From Fusobacterium varium (GTDB lineage: Bacteria > Fusobacteriota > Fusobacteriia > Fusobacteriales > Fusobacteriaceae), in NCBI GenBank assembly GCA_002356455.1, contig AP017968.1, positions 992,001 through 1,056,000 of the forward strand: a DNA stretch of 64,000 bases, read 5' to 3'. The translations under genes were made by a program, and so were the position numbers. Shown here piece by piece: positions 33,823 to 43,848 of this stretch (positions are counted from its first letter, which is position 1; every line of letters starts with the position of its first letter). The notes under the pieces are model-generated. The model was not told where the DNA came from, ran no database searches, and was given only the letters and a program-made list of their open reading frames with translations.

Positions 33823-34491
33823 CTAAGCTTTGCAGATAAAATAACTTATTTCATAAGTCAGAGTGCAGGAAGTAAAAGAGCGTATTTTGCTTATACTTGT
33901 CTTTTGAAATCCTGTAACACCAGTGTTTTTTAGATGCCTTAGAGCCTCTAAAGGGTCGTTAAAGTCAAGGATTATTGTTTCTTTTTTTGAAGTTATATTT
34001 TTAAATTTTTTTCTTAGTATTTGGTGAATTTTCTTGTTCTCTAAATAATTTAGCGAAATATTGAAATGTTCATATATTTCTTTCAGATTCCCTTTTGTAT
34101 AAATTGAGAAAGCTAAATTATTGGTTGAAGCTGAAATATTATCTATTAATTTTTCAAAGGAATTTACCCATTGAAAAGCAGAACTGGAAATGATAATATC
34201 AGCTTTTGGAAAAGTAATAACTTCAATATCCCCTTGAATAAATTCATCATAATTGAAATTTTTTAAATATTCTTTTACATTAAAAAAATCATTAAGAATG
34301 AGGTAATTTGGAGTAACTCTGGAAAGAAATTCTTTTGTAAATATACCTGTACCACATCCAAGCTCAATAACTTTATTTATATTTTTTAATAAAGAAGAAT
34401 CAGTTTTTATATATTCTGCTAAAGTAGCAGCAACTTTTTTTTGAACTATTGCATTATTATCATAAGTAGTAAAATTTTTATCAAAAGTCAT
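33823..34491 (-). CDS. bioC: malonyl-ACP O-methyltransferase BioC
   Basis: 222 residues from the ATG at 34491, which follows the bioG stop by one base and has GGAGA upstream; the annotated TTG at 34503 is less likely. It is a class I SAM methyltransferase (VIELGCGTGIFTKEFL, then IISSSAFQWVNSFEKL). In the BioC pathway it caps malonyl-ACP by methyl esterification so that it can be elongated to pimeloyl-ACP. Identification rests on similarity plus the adjacent bioG and bioF. Last gene of a tight three-gene operon. Confidence 0.85.
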   Translation of the reverse strand: MTFDKNFTTYDNNAIVQKKVAATLAEYIKTDSSLLKNINKVIELGCGTGIFTKEFLSRVTPNYLILNDFFNVKEYLKNFNYDEFIQGDIEVITFPKADIIISSSAFQWVNSFEKLIDNISASTNNLAFSIYTKGNLKEIYEHFNISLNYLENKKIHQILRKKFKNITSKKETIILDFNDPLEALRHLKNTGVTGFQKTSISKIRSFTSCTLTYEISYFICKA

Positions 34492-34492
34492 G

Positions 34493-35086
34493 TTAATCTC
34501 CAATCAAAGTATTCCAGCTTTTTACTGCAGAAAAAAGATAATGTCCACAAATAAGTTCAGTAATAATAACTTTGTTGGCTTCAAAATACTTTTTTTGTCT
34601 TGAAGCAGGAATTATTTTGTCTTTTTTTCCAATAAAAGCATGAGTAAATATATTTTTTAATGGGATATAATTATCTTTAAAATATTTCAGCTCGTTTTTT
34701 ATATCTTTAAAATTTTTTTTAGCTTGGGAAAATGTATTGTCAATTCCCATATTTTCATAAAACTTTTGTAAAGTATCAGGAGTAAGAGTATCAAGAGTAA
34801 GTTTGAATACTCCTTCAGAAATCCCATTTTTTCCAATTGTTTCTGGAGTACCATTTAATGAGATTATTTTGTTGGATTTTATATTATTTTCTATTATATA
34901 TTTAGTAAGATAGTAACTTCCAAAGGACCAACCAATAAAAATGATATCATCATATTGAGATAGAATAGCATTATCAAAATTATATGGGAAATTTATTACT
35001 TTTAAAGTGTAATTAATAGGAATTTCTAAGTGAGAAATAATATTTTCGTCCATTCCCCACCCGTTAAAGAATAGTATTAATTTCAT
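34493..35086 (-). CDS. bioG: pimeloyl-ACP methyl ester esterase BioG
   Basis: 197 residues, DUF452/BioG family. Signatures are FFNGWGMDE at the N-terminus, the nucleophile elbow GWSFGSYY and a C-terminal CGHYLFSAV with the likely catalytic His. BioG hydrolyses pimeloyl-ACP methyl ester, ending chain elongation in the BioC pathway and replacing BioH. It overlaps bioF by 23 nt and abuts bioC, indicating translational coupling. Confidence 0.85.
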   Translation of the reverse strand: MKLILFFNGWGMDENIISHLEIPINYTLKVINFPYNFDNAILSQYDDIIFIGWSFGSYYLTKYIIENNIKSNKIISLNGTPETIGKNGISEGVFKLTLDTLTPDTLQKFYENMGIDNTFSQAKKNFKDIKNELKYFKDNYIPLKNIFTHAFIGKKDKIIPASRQKKYFEANKVIITELICGHYLFSAVKSWNTLIGD

Positions 35087-36182
35087 ATTTTAGCTCCTTT
35101 ACAAATCTTAAAATATCTTCTTTTGAAAGTTGAGGGTTTAGACCTATTCTGAATCTTGCTGTTCCTTTAGGAACTGTAGGTTCTTTCACCCCATAGAGCA
35201 GAAATCCTTTTTTCTTCATATTTTCAGAAATTTCTATAACTTTTGAATTATTTCCTATTATTATACTAATAATATGAGTTGATGATACAGTATCTATATG
35301 ATTTTCTTTCAAAAGTTTATGAGTATATTCTTTTATTTCTTGAAGTTTTTCCATTTTATTTTTAAAATGTGGCATTTTTTTTAGTAAGAAAAGATTCCAC
35401 ATGTGATTTACAGGAGGAAGTGCAGTGCTGTAGATAAATTTTCTACTTTTATTAATTATATAATCTTTGACTAATTGAGAACAAATAGCATATGCTCCAA
35501 TTGAACCTCCGCCTTTTCCTAATGGGATAATAAGAAAATCAATATCTTTTACAACATTGAGTTCTTTAGCTACTCCATAACCGTAAACACCATATGAATG
35601 AGCTTCATCTATCATAAGATCAAAATTATATTTTTTCTTTAAATTGACAAGTTTTTTTAAATCAGCTATATCTCCATCCATACTGTATACAGTTTCAGAT
35701 ACTACAAGAATATCCTCATAGACATCTCTGTATTTTATAAGAAGATTTTCCAGATTTTTCATATCTAAGTGTTTATATCTCATAAAAACAGCTTCACTAT
35801 TGAGAATCCCATCATAAATACTTGCATGATTTAACCTGTCAGTAAGAATTAGAGATTTTTTATTATAAAAAGTTTCTATTATAGATGAATTAGCATCAAA
35901 ACCAGAATTAAATACTATAGCTGGGTTTTCATAAATGATTTCAAGTTCTTTTTCTAATTCCATGACTTCATGGTACGAACCATCTATGAGCCTAGAAGAA
36001 CTTGAAGAAAGTTTTGGAGAATATTTAGAATGAAATTCATTTAATAATTCTTTATCATTTGCAAGTCCCAAATAATCATTAGATGAAAGATTTATTAGGG
36101 TATTATCACATTTTTTTAATTGTCTGAAATTACAGGCGGATTTAAGAGCATTAAGTTCTTTTATTAAAATTTCTTTTTTCAT
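35064..36182 (-). CDS. bioF: 8-amino-7-oxononanoate synthase
   Basis: 372 residues, PLP-dependent alpha-oxoamine synthase. It condenses pimeloyl-ACP with alanine. Seen are NLSSNDYLGLAND near the N-terminus, LSSSSSRLIDGSYHEV, DEAHSYGVYG for PLP contact and the lysine-bearing PLGKGGGSIGAY. First gene of the bioF-bioG-bioC operon. I see no BirA-type operator upstream. bioA, bioD and bioB are absent here. Confidence 0.9.
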   Translation of the reverse strand: MKKEILIKELNALKSACNFRQLKKCDNTLINLSSNDYLGLANDKELLNEFHSKYSPKLSSSSSRLIDGSYHEVMELEKELEIIYENPAIVFNSGFDANSSIIETFYNKKSLILTDRLNHASIYDGILNSEAVFMRYKHLDMKNLENLLIKYRDVYEDILVVSETVYSMDGDIADLKKLVNLKKKYNFDLMIDEAHSYGVYGYGVAKELNVVKDIDFLIIPLGKGGGSIGAYAICSQLVKDYIINKSRKFIYSTALPPVNHMWNLFLLKKMPHFKNKMEKLQEIKEYTHKLLKENHIDTVSSTHIISIIIGNNSKVIEISENMKKKGFLLYGVKEPTVPKGTARFRIGLNPQLSKEDILRFVKELKYEINTIL

Positions 36183-36344
36183 TAAAAATCACCATTTTCA
36201 TTTAAAGTATATACAATCATAGCACTAAAAAAGTAATATTTCAATTCACAAAATAGAATGAATTAAATTTCAATATAGATAAATTTCCCTAAATAGTATA
36301 AAATAGTAAAAGTGAATACGTGAAATTTTTTTGGAGGGATTTAA

Positions 36345-38098
36345 GTGAAGCAAAAAAGAACAAAGCAGCAAGTATGGTTTATCAGAAAGGTATTATTTTC
36401 TATATTTTGTTATATAGTATTTCTGGTTGCAACAGTTGATGTTACTAAAGGTATGTCTTTGGGAAATCAGACAATATCAGATGAAAAAACAAGGATGGAA
36501 GAATTAAAAAAGGAAAATGTAAAAGAATTAAAAAAGGAAACTGATGAGAAAAAAGCAGCTGAAGAAAGTGACGAAAAACAAAAAATTGAAAAAATAGCAG
36601 AAGAAACTGAAAATTCATCAATTACAAAAGAGGCTGAAAATGCAGACAAATCTTCTGAGATAATAAATGGGAAATATAAATATGCTAAAGGAAATATAAG
36701 AGTTTTTAAAGAGGCAAAAATAACTCCTAAAGCAGAAGATAATATTAAAATTGGAACAAGAGTGGAAATACTTGAAGAAAAAAAGTAGAAAAAGTGAAAG
36801 AAAAAACTGTAAAAAAACCAGATGGAAAAACAGAGGTTCAAAAAACTACTACTGTTGAAAACTGGGAAAAAATATCATATCATAAAAATAAAGAAAAAAG
36901 AACTGGATGGATAAAGAATAATCAATTAACAGATAGTTTAAAGGCAACTCTTCCTAAAGAATGGAAAAATCTTGATTTTTCTCCAATTGAGAAAAAAAAT
37001 TATCCTGAGAATAAAAGAAGAGAAGTAAGAGGAATATATGTAACAAGCAGTTCAGCTGCCTTAACAAAGAGGGTAGATGATCTTATAGCTCTATCTAAAA
37101 GAACTAAAATTAATGCTTTTGTGATAGATGTAAAAGAAGATGATGGAACGCTTTTATTTAAAATGGAGGCAGGAGAAAAATATAATCCAACTGCTAATAG
37201 AAGATCTCCAATAAAAGACATAAATAAATTTATGAAAAAATTAAAAGATAATAACATATATACTATAGCAAGAATAGTATCTTTTAAAGATCCTACTTAT
37301 GCAAAAGCTAATCCAGATAAGGCTATTATAACTAAAGCTACTGGAAAACCTTTTACTAACAGTGATGGGGTTATATGGGTATCTCCTCATGATAGATATC
37401 TATGGGAATATAATGTAGCAGTGGCTAAAGAAGCTGCTCTTGCAGGCTTTGATGAGATACAGTTTGATTATGTAAGATTTCCAGCTTCTAATGGAGGAAA
37501 GTTAGATAAGGAACTTGATTACAGGAATCCCAAAAAAGAATCAAAACCTGAAACTATACAAAAATATCTTCAATATGCAAGAAAAGAATTAGAACCTTTA
37601 GGAGTATATGTTGCTGCTGATGTGTATGGACAGGTAGGAAGTCTTCCAGATGACATGGCTTTAGGACAGCATTGGGAATCAGTGAGTAATGTAGTAGATT
37701 ATATATGTCCAATGATATATCCAAGCCATTATGGAAAAGGGGTGTATGGTCTTCCTGTTCCAGATGCTGAACCATATAAAACAGTATATCGTTCAACACA
37801 AGATTCTATGAACAGAAATGCCAATATAGATACTCCAGCTATGATAAGACCATGGATACAGGCTTTTACAGCCAGATGGGTAAAAGGATATATAGTTTAT
37901 GGACCTGAACAAATAGAATTACAAGTAAAAGCTTTAAAAGATTTGGGAATAAATGAGTATATTTTATGGAGTCCTACTAATAAATATAGAATAGAAAAAG
38001 AATCACCTTCTGTTAAGAAAACAGAAACTGTAAAAACAACAGAAACAACTAAAAAAACAGATGAAGTAAAGAAAATAGAAGAAGTAAAAAAGCCGTAA
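36345..38098 (+). CDS. DUF4015-type glycoside hydrolase-like protein, split by a -1 frameshift site
   Basis: Frame 0 (36345-36788, GTG start, GGAGGG) encodes an N-terminal membrane anchor (about 15-37), a charged coiled coil and the first half of an SH3-like domain. It stops at TAG right after the heptamer A-AAA-AAG (36779-36785). Frame -1 continues without a stop to 38098 with the rest of the SH3 domain and a TIM-barrel-like domain (REVRGIYVTSSSAAL, FVIDVKEDDGTL, FDEIQFDYVRFPA, YICPMIYPSHYG) typical of DUF4015 proteins. The domain arrangement demands reading across the junction. It may be programmed frameshifting, a phase-variable A7 tract, or a mutation or sequencing error. Confidence 0.75.
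36777..36788 (+). promoter_or_regulatory. A-AAA-AAG slippery heptamer directly before an in-frame TAG
   Basis: In frame 0 the codons are GAA AAA AAG TAG. The heptamer A-AAA-AAG is the canonical bacterial -1 slip site, as in E. coli dnaX. A -1 slip gives GTA GAA AAA GTG and enters the long downstream frame. No strong downstream stem-loop was found by eye. Confidence 0.6.
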
Positions 38099-38178
38099 AT
38101 AGAAAAAATAATAAAAGTGTTTGAAGATTGAATAAGATATGTTATAATAAAGGATAGTTCTGTGTAGGAGTTGATATT

Positions 38179-39039
38179 TTGGAAGGCATAATAAATGTGA
38201 ATAAACCTAGCGGAATAACTTCTTTTGATGTTGTAAGAAAATTGAGAAGAATTCTGCATGAAAGAAAAATAGGACATACAGGAACTCTAGATCCTCTTGC
38301 ACAAGGTGTTTTAGTTGTATGTATAGGTAAAGCAACAAAATTAGTTCAGGATATAGAGGGATATGAAAAAACTTATACTGCTGGATTTGAACTTGGATAT
38401 AGAACTGATACCTATGATACAGAAGGACAAATAATAGAAAAGAGAGAAGTAAATAATATTAGTCTTGGCAAACTAGAAAATGCATTGAAAAACTTCATTG
38501 GAGAGATAGAACAGATACCACCTATGTATTCAGCTTTAAAGGTAGATGGAAAAAAGCTTTATGAACTTGCAAGACAGGGAATTGAAGTTGAAAGAAAAGC
38601 CAGATTAATAGAAATAAAGTTTATAGATATCATTGAATTTGATGGATTAAAAGGAAAAATAAGGTGTGGTGTTTCAAAAGGAACATACATTCGTTCATTG
38701 ATAGATGATATGGGAAAAGCTTTAGGAACTCTTGCTACAATGACATCTTTAGTGAGAGAAAAAGTAGGAACTTCAAATATTAAAGATTCTTATACACTAG
38801 AAGAGATAGAAACTATGTATAGTGAGGAAAAAACAGATTTTTTATACAGTGTAGAGGATTTCTTTAAGTATCCTAAAATAACATTAGAAGGAGAAAAGAA
38901 TATGATTCTTTTCCTTAATGGAAATACAGTGAGATTTGCAGCTGCTGATGGCAGATATAGGATATATAATAATACTGGAAAATTTTTAGGATTATGTAAT
39001 GTAAGTAATAATTTATTAAAGGGATATAAATATTTTTAA
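38179..39039 (+). CDS. truB: tRNA pseudouridine(55) synthase
   Basis: 286 residues, standard TruB length. It forms pseudouridine 55 in tRNA T-loops. Clear motifs are NVNKPSGITSFDVV, IGHTGTLDPLAQGVL with the catalytic Asp, and SKGTYIRSLIDD. The start is TTG, eight bases after AGGAG, and no better in-frame start exists upstream. It is followed 22 nt later by typA, so the two may be cotranscribed. Confidence 0.95.
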   Translation: MEGIINVNKPSGITSFDVVRKLRRILHERKIGHTGTLDPLAQGVLVVCIGKATKLVQDIEGYEKTYTAGFELGYRTDTYDTEGQIIEKREVNNISLGKLENALKNFIGEIEQIPPMYSALKVDGKKLYELARQGIEVERKARLIEIKFIDIIEFDGLKGKIRCGVSKGTYIRSLIDDMGKALGTLATMTSLVREKVGTSNIKDSYTLEEIETMYSEEKTDFLYSVEDFFKYPKITLEGEKNMILFLNGNTVRFAAADGRYRIYNNTGKFLGLCNVSNNLLKGYKYF

Positions 39040-39061
39040 TTCCCGTAAGGAAGGTTGAAGA

Positions 39062-40879
39062 ATGAAAATCAAAAACATAGCAATAATTGCCCATGTTGAC
39101 CACGGAAAAACAACACTAGTAGATTGTCTTTTAAGACAAGCAGGAGTATTTGGGAGCCATGAACTTGAAAAAGTAGAAGAAAGAGTAATGGACTCAAATG
39201 ATATTGAAAAAGAAAGAGGAATAACTATCTTCTCTAAAAATGCATCTGTACAGTATAAAGACTATAAAATTAATATAGTTGATACTCCTGGACATGCTGA
39301 CTTTGGTGGAGAAGTACAGAGAATTATGAAAATGGTAGAATCTGTTGTACTACTAGTTGATGCCTTTGAGGGACCTATGCCTCAAACTAAATATGTTTTG
39401 AAAAAAGCTTTGGAACAAGGACACAGACCTATAGTTGTAGTTAATAAAGTAGACAAACCAAATGCAAGACCAGAAGAGGTATTGTATATGGTTTATGATC
39501 TTTTCATAGAGTTGAATGCAAATGACCTTCAATTAGATTTCCCAGTAGTATATGCTTCTGGAAAAGGTGGTTTTGCTAAAAAAGAACTTACTGATATAAG
39601 TGATGATATGACTCCATTATTTGAGACTATCCTTGATCATGTTGATGATCCAGAAGGAGATCCTGAAAAACCAATGCAGTTTCTTATTACAAATATAGCT
39701 TATGATAACTATGTTGGAAAATTAGCTGTAGGAAGAATACATAATGGAATTGTAAAAAGAAATCAAGAAGTTATGCTTATAAAAAGAGATGGAAAGATGA
39801 TGAAAGGGAAGATTTCAGTCCTTTATGGATATGAGGGATTGAAAAGAACTGAAATTCAGGAAGCTCAGGCTGGAGATATAGTTTGTATAGCAGGTATAGA
39901 TAATATAGATATTGGAGAAACATTTGCTGATGTAAATGACCCAGTTGCTTTGCCACTTATAGACATAGATGAACCTACTCTTGCAATGACTTTTATGGTA
40001 AATGATTCACCATTTGCTGGAAAAGAAGGAAAATTTGTAACTTCTAGACATATATGGGAAAGACTGCAAAAAGAACTTCAAACAAACGTAAGTATGAGAG
40101 TAGAGGCAACAGATGCTCCAGATGCTTTCGTTGTAAAAGGAAGAGGAGAACTTCAACTTTCTATACTTCTTGAAAATATGAGAAGAGAAGGATTTGAAAT
40201 ACAGGTTTCAAAACCAAGAGTTCTTATGAAAGAAGAAAATGGACAAAGAATGGAACCAATTGAAATGGCTCTTATCGATGTTGATGAATGTTATACAGGT
40301 GTAGTTATAGAAAAAATAGGAAGCAGAAAGGGAGAAATGGTTTCTATGGTTCCAGGTGCTGATGGATATACACGTTTAGAATTCAAAGTACCAGCAAGAG
40401 GACTTATAGGATTTAGAAATGAATTCCTTACAGACACTAAAGGAACTGGAATAATTAATCATTCATTCTTTAGTTTTGAGCCTCATAAAGGAGAAATTCC
40501 TATGAGAACTAAAGGTGTTCTTATTGCAACTGAACCAGGAGTAACAGTTCCATATGCTCTTAATAACATTCAAGACAGAGGAATACTGTTCCTTGATCCA
40601 GGTGTTCCTGTATATGAAGGAATGATAGTTGGAGAGCATAATAGAGAAAATGACCTTGTAGTAAATGTCTGTAAAACTAAAAAACTTACTAATATGAGAG
40701 CAGCAGGAACTGATGATGCTGTTAAGTTAGCAACTCCTAGAAGATTCAGTTTAGAGCAGGCTCTTGATTATATAGCAGAAGATGAATTAGTTGAAGTAAC
40801 TCCAACAAATATCAGATTAAGAAAAAAAGTCCTTAAAGAAGGGGAAAGAAGAAAATTTGAAAAGAGAAATGAAGACTAA
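39062..40879 (+). CDS. typA: ribosome-associated GTPase TypA/BipA
   Basis: 605 residues, standard length. EF-G-like translational GTPase that assists 50S assembly and stress adaptation. G1 [10 protein letters not shown] (10-19), G2 [10 protein letters not shown]3 [12 protein letters not shown] and G4 NKVDKP are complete. The C-terminal BipA-specific portion is present ([20 protein letters not shown], then [13 protein letters not shown]). The start has GGAAGG upstream. It is followed 16 nt later by an ankyrin lipoprotein gene. Confidence 0.96.
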   Translation: MKIKNIAIIAHVDHGKTTLVDCLLRQAGVFGSHELEKVEERVMDSNDIEKERGITIFSKNASVQYKDYKINIVDTPGHADFGGEVQRIMKMVESVVLLVDAFEGPMPQTKYVLKKALEQGHRPIVVVNKVDKPNARPEEVLYMVYDLFIELNANDLQLDFPVVYASGKGGFAKKELTDISDDMTPLFETILDHVDDPEGDPEKPMQFLITNIAYDNYVGKLAVGRIHNGIVKRNQEVMLIKRDGKMMKGKISVLYGYEGLKRTEIQEAQAGDIVCIAGIDNIDIGETFADVNDPVALPLIDIDEPTLAMTFMVNDSPFAGKEGKFVTSRHIWERLQKELQTNVSMRVEATDAPDAFVVKGRGELQLSILLENMRREGFEIQVSKPRVLMKEENGQRMEPIEMALIDVDECYTGVVIEKIGSRKGEMVSMVPGADGYTRLEFKVPARGLIGFRNEFLTDTKGTGIINHSFFSFEPHKGEIPMRTKGVLIATEPGVTVPYALNNIQDRGILFLDPGVPVYEGMIVGEHNRENDLVVNVCKTKKLTNMRAAGTDDAVKLATPRRFSLEQALDYIAEDELVEVTPTNIRLRKKVLKEGERRKFEKRNED

Positions 40880-40895
40880 TCAAGAGAGGTAAAAG

Positions 40896-41747
40896 ATGAA
40901 AAAACTACTTATACTTTTCATAATATCTATTACAATCAGCAGCTGCAGTAATTTTGGTAGCAAAACTGAATATACAGCAGCACCAGAAGAAGTATTAAAT
41001 GCTGTAGAAACTGATAATACAATGCTTTTAAATAACTTTTTTGCATTAGATTTTCCTGTAGAATATATAAACAAAGAAGGAAAAAGTCTTTTGATAGTGG
41101 CATTAGAAAATGACAGTCAAAAAGTTTTGAATATGCTTCTTGAAAGAGGAATATATTTAGAAGAAGTTTTTGAAGAGGGAAAGACTCCTATATTTTATGT
41201 AAGAAGTTTAAATGCTTTGGAGCAGATGGTAAAAGCAGGAGCAGATATAAATAAAAAAGATAGTAGTGGAAAAACTTTATTGAGTTATTTCATTGAAACC
41301 AAACCTTTAAGTTATAGTAAATATCTCACAGAACAGAGAGCAGATGTAAATGCTGCAGAAGAAAATGGCTGGACTCCAGTATTCAGAGCAGCAGCAGGAA
41401 TAGATGTTTCTCTTATAGATGCTATGAAAAATAGTGGAGGAGATTTTACAAAACAGGATTCAGCAGGAAATTTTCCAATATATTATGCACAAAATAAAGA
41501 GGTTTTATTAAAATTATTGGATAGTGCAAAGTATAATTTAAATATGGAAAATAAAAAAGGAGAAAATATTTTAGGTGAGATTTATCTAAGAGCAGTATCT
41601 TATGATTATATTTCTGTTATAGAAAAACTTTTAGAAATGGGTGTAAATCCTAATTATATATCTTATGGTGACAGTGCTTTATCAGTAGCTAAAGATAATA
41701 GAAATGAATCTATGGTAAAATATTTAAACTCAAAAGGAATAAAATAA
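40896..41747 (+). CDS. ankyrin-repeat lipoprotein
   Basis: 283 residues. Lipoprotein signal MKKLLILFIISITISSC with lipidated Cys17. The mature part is a series of ankyrin repeats (for example KEGKSLLIVALENDSQKVLN, EEGKTPIFYV, EENGWTPVFRAAAG). Such repeats form a protein-binding surface, here anchored in an envelope membrane. It is closely linked to typA but probably unrelated in function. A strong terminator follows. Confidence 0.82.
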   Translation: MKKLLILFIISITISSCSNFGSKTEYTAAPEEVLNAVETDNTMLLNNFFALDFPVEYINKEGKSLLIVALENDSQKVLNMLLERGIYLEEVFEEGKTPIFYVRSLNALEQMVKAGADINKKDSSGKTLLSYFIETKPLSYSKYLTEQRADVNAAEENGWTPVFRAAAGIDVSLIDAMKNSGGDFTKQDSAGNFPIYYAQNKEVLLKLLDSAKYNLNMENKKGENILGEIYLRAVSYDYISVIEKLLEMGVNPNYISYGDSALSVAKDNRNESMVKYLNSKGIK

Positions 41748-41752
41748 ATAAT

Positions 41753-41785
41753 AAAACACTGTCAAATAAATGACAGTGTTTTTTG
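41753..41785 (+). terminator. intrinsic terminator after the ankyrin lipoprotein gene
   Basis: AAAACACTGTCA (41753-41764) pairs with its complement (41771-41782), followed by TT. A strong 12-bp stem. Confidence 0.88.
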
Positions 41786-41835
41786 TATATGTATAAAATA
41801 AATATAGAAGGGTAATTATAAAGTTAATTTTTTTC

Positions 41836-41879
41836 TTGACATAATTTATTCGTTATATAACAATAGTTACATAACGAAT
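41836..41879 (+). promoter_or_regulatory. TetR-family promoter with overlapping palindromic operator
   Basis: TTGACA at 41836-41841 is followed by an inverted repeat: a 14-nt arm at 41848-41861, a 4-nt spacer, and a complementary arm at 41866-41879 with one mismatch. The repeat covers the -10 region, which is the usual placement for TetR-type autorepression. Confidence 0.7.
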
Positions 41880-41925
41880 GTTATTTAATGAAATATAGTT
41901 ATTAAATTTTAATGGAGAAATGAAT

Positions 41926-42513
41926 ATGCCACCTAAAGTAAAAATAACAAAGGAAATGATCTTAGAGACAGTTTTGGACATTACAAGGGAAATGGGATTT
42001 GAAATTGTAAATGCAAGAAGTATAGCAAGTAAATTGCAGTGTTCAACTCGACCAATTTTTACTTGTTATGAGAATATGGAAGAATTAAAAAAGGAATTTC
42101 TTATTTTTGCATATGAATATTTTAATCAATATGTTAACAATTATCATAAGTCTGCAAATGTTAGCTCTTATTTGATTTTTCCTCTTTCATATATTGAATT
42201 TGCTAAAGAAGAAACACATTTATTTAAGTTGTTGTTTGTAAGTGATATGGATTTAAAAATGGCAGAAGTAAAGGATTTTTATAAAGAGATTGACAATGAA
42301 AAAAGAGCAAAGGCTTTTTCAGAAACAATTGGAATAAGGTTAGAACAGGCAAAAGTAATATTTTTAGATTTATTTTTCTATACTCATGGGATAGCAGTTT
42401 TAACAGCAGCAAAAAAAGTGATATTGGATAGAAACAATACTGAAAAAATGTTGAAAAATATATTATCAGCATTTATAAAGCAAGAAAATCCAAATTGGAA
42501 TTTTCCTATTTAA
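41926..42513 (+). CDS. TetR family transcriptional regulator
   Basis: 195 residues from the ATG at 41926, chosen over 41920 because GGAG lies eight bases upstream. An N-terminal helix-turn-helix is visible (ITKEMILETVLDITREMGFE, ARSIASKLQCSTRPIFTCYE), followed by a helical ligand-binding domain. It lies immediately downstream of a palindrome overlapping its promoter, so it probably represses itself and the adjacent broken methyltransferase gene, 38 nt downstream. Confidence 0.87.
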   Translation: MPPKVKITKEMILETVLDITREMGFEIVNARSIASKLQCSTRPIFTCYENMEELKKEFLIFAYEYFNQYVNNYHKSANVSSYLIFPLSYIEFAKEETHLFKLLFVSDMDLKMAEVKDFYKEIDNEKRAKAFSETIGIRLEQAKVIFLDLFFYTHGIAVLTAAKKVILDRNNTEKMLKNILSAFIKQENPNWNFPI

Positions 42514-42551
42514 TTTTTAGAAATAATATAAAAAGGGGGGGAAAGGTGAAA

Positions 42552-43340
42552 ATGAATCAATTCTTAATAGATTTCTACAATAACTATGATGAGGACAATA
42601 GATTGATATTAAAACATGGATCAGTAGAGTTTCTTACTACTATGCATTATATTGAAAAATATATAAGACCTGGTGATTGTGTACTTGAAATTGGTGCAGG
42701 AACTGGCAGATACTCTCATACATTAGCACGTTAGGGATATAGTGTGGATGCAGTGGAGTTAGTAGAACATAACATAGAAATTTTTCGTCAGAATACTCAA
42801 CCTGATGAAAATATAACAATTAGGCAAGGAAATGCTATGGATTTATCTGGATTTTCAGACAATCAATATGATATTACATTATTGTTAGGTCCCATGTATC
42901 ATCTTTATACTATAGAAGATAAGCATCAAGCTTTAAAGGAAGCAATTCGAGTAACAAAGCCAGGAGGAGTTATTTTTGCTGCATATGTTATATCTGATAT
43001 GTGTATTCTTGATGAAGGATTCAATCGTAATAATATTAATGTTGAAAAATATATTGAAGAAGGTTTGATTGATGCTCAAATATTTGCCACTAAATCACAG
43101 CCAAAAGATTTATTTGAACTTGTTCGTAAAGAAAATATTGATGATTTGATGTCAAAATTTTCTGTATCACGATTACACTATGTTGCATCAAATGGTTGTA
43201 CTTTATTTATGCGTGAAAAGATAGATGCCATGGATGATAAAACATTTGAATTATATTTAAAATATCATTTTGCAACTTGTGAACGTGAAGATTTGATAGG
43301 ATTTACCAATAATTCACTTGATATATTCAGGAAATATTAA
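42552..43340 (+). pseudogene. SAM-dependent methyltransferase interrupted by an amber codon
   Basis: A 263-codon frame starting at 42552 (MNQFLIDFYNNYDEDNRL) has a single TAG at 42732-42734 (codon 61) between SHTLAR and GYSVDAVELV, right after the SAM motif LEIGAGTGRYSHT. Everything downstream is in frame to 43340 (LLLGPMYHLY, then EAIRVTKPGGVIFAAYV). The residue is usually Gln, Glu or Lys in relatives, so one base change (such as CAG to TAG) explains it. The fragment starting at 42744 lacks part of the SAM site and should be inactive. It pairs with the TetR gene. Confidence 0.82.
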
Positions 43341-43449
43341 ATCTTTAGAATATTTTAAAATTTGTCAAAAAAAAGTGGAAATTATTTAAAGAAAATAGTA
43401 AAATATAAATTGACAAGTAATGTTTACACAAAAGGAGGTGGTATTTAAA

Positions 43450-43800
43450 ATGAAGATAAAAACAGGAATAATGTATTATTTTATAGCACTTATTTTTTTA
43501 TTTTTTACTTCAACTTTAAATATAAAAACAAGTAGACCTCCTTTAATAGTGAGAAATACACAAGAAAATCTAATTCTTTTACATGAGAAACAACCAATTC
43601 AAAATTATGTCTCTGCAAATTTAACAGATAACAATAATACAGATGTAGCTGTGTGGAAAGATTTCTTACCAGAAATTTTAACAGAAAACAGCTTTCAAGA
43701 AGAAAAAATAATCATTCATGAGAAAATTGAAAATAAACAATATAAAAAACCATTATACACCATACTTTCACGCTATCAAGAACGGGTATTACGAATCTGA
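43450..43800 (+). CDS. small membrane-anchored protein, unknown function
   Basis: 116 residues from the ATG at 43450, which follows AAGGAGGTG. One transmembrane helix (about 8-25) is followed by a polar, probably periplasmic part. I recognise no family. It begins a run with the 67-residue membrane protein and the L,D-transpeptidase-like gene, all with strong ribosome-binding sites and short gaps, so they may be cotranscribed. Confidence 0.6.
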   Translation: MKIKTGIMYYFIALIFLFFTSTLNIKTSRPPLIVRNTQENLILLHEKQPIQNYVSANLTDNNNTDVAVWKDFLPEILTENSFQEEKIIIHEKIENKQYKKPLYTILSRYQERVLRI

Positions 43801-43848
43801 TATATTCTTTCATTTTTAAAACAAATATAAAAAAATGGAGGAATAAAA

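Noticed and set aside
36794-38098. DUF4015 ORF as an independent gene starting at GTG 36794
   Set aside because: The start cuts an SH3-like domain in half, has no separate ribosome-binding site and removes the membrane anchor; the upstream frame supplies the missing half.
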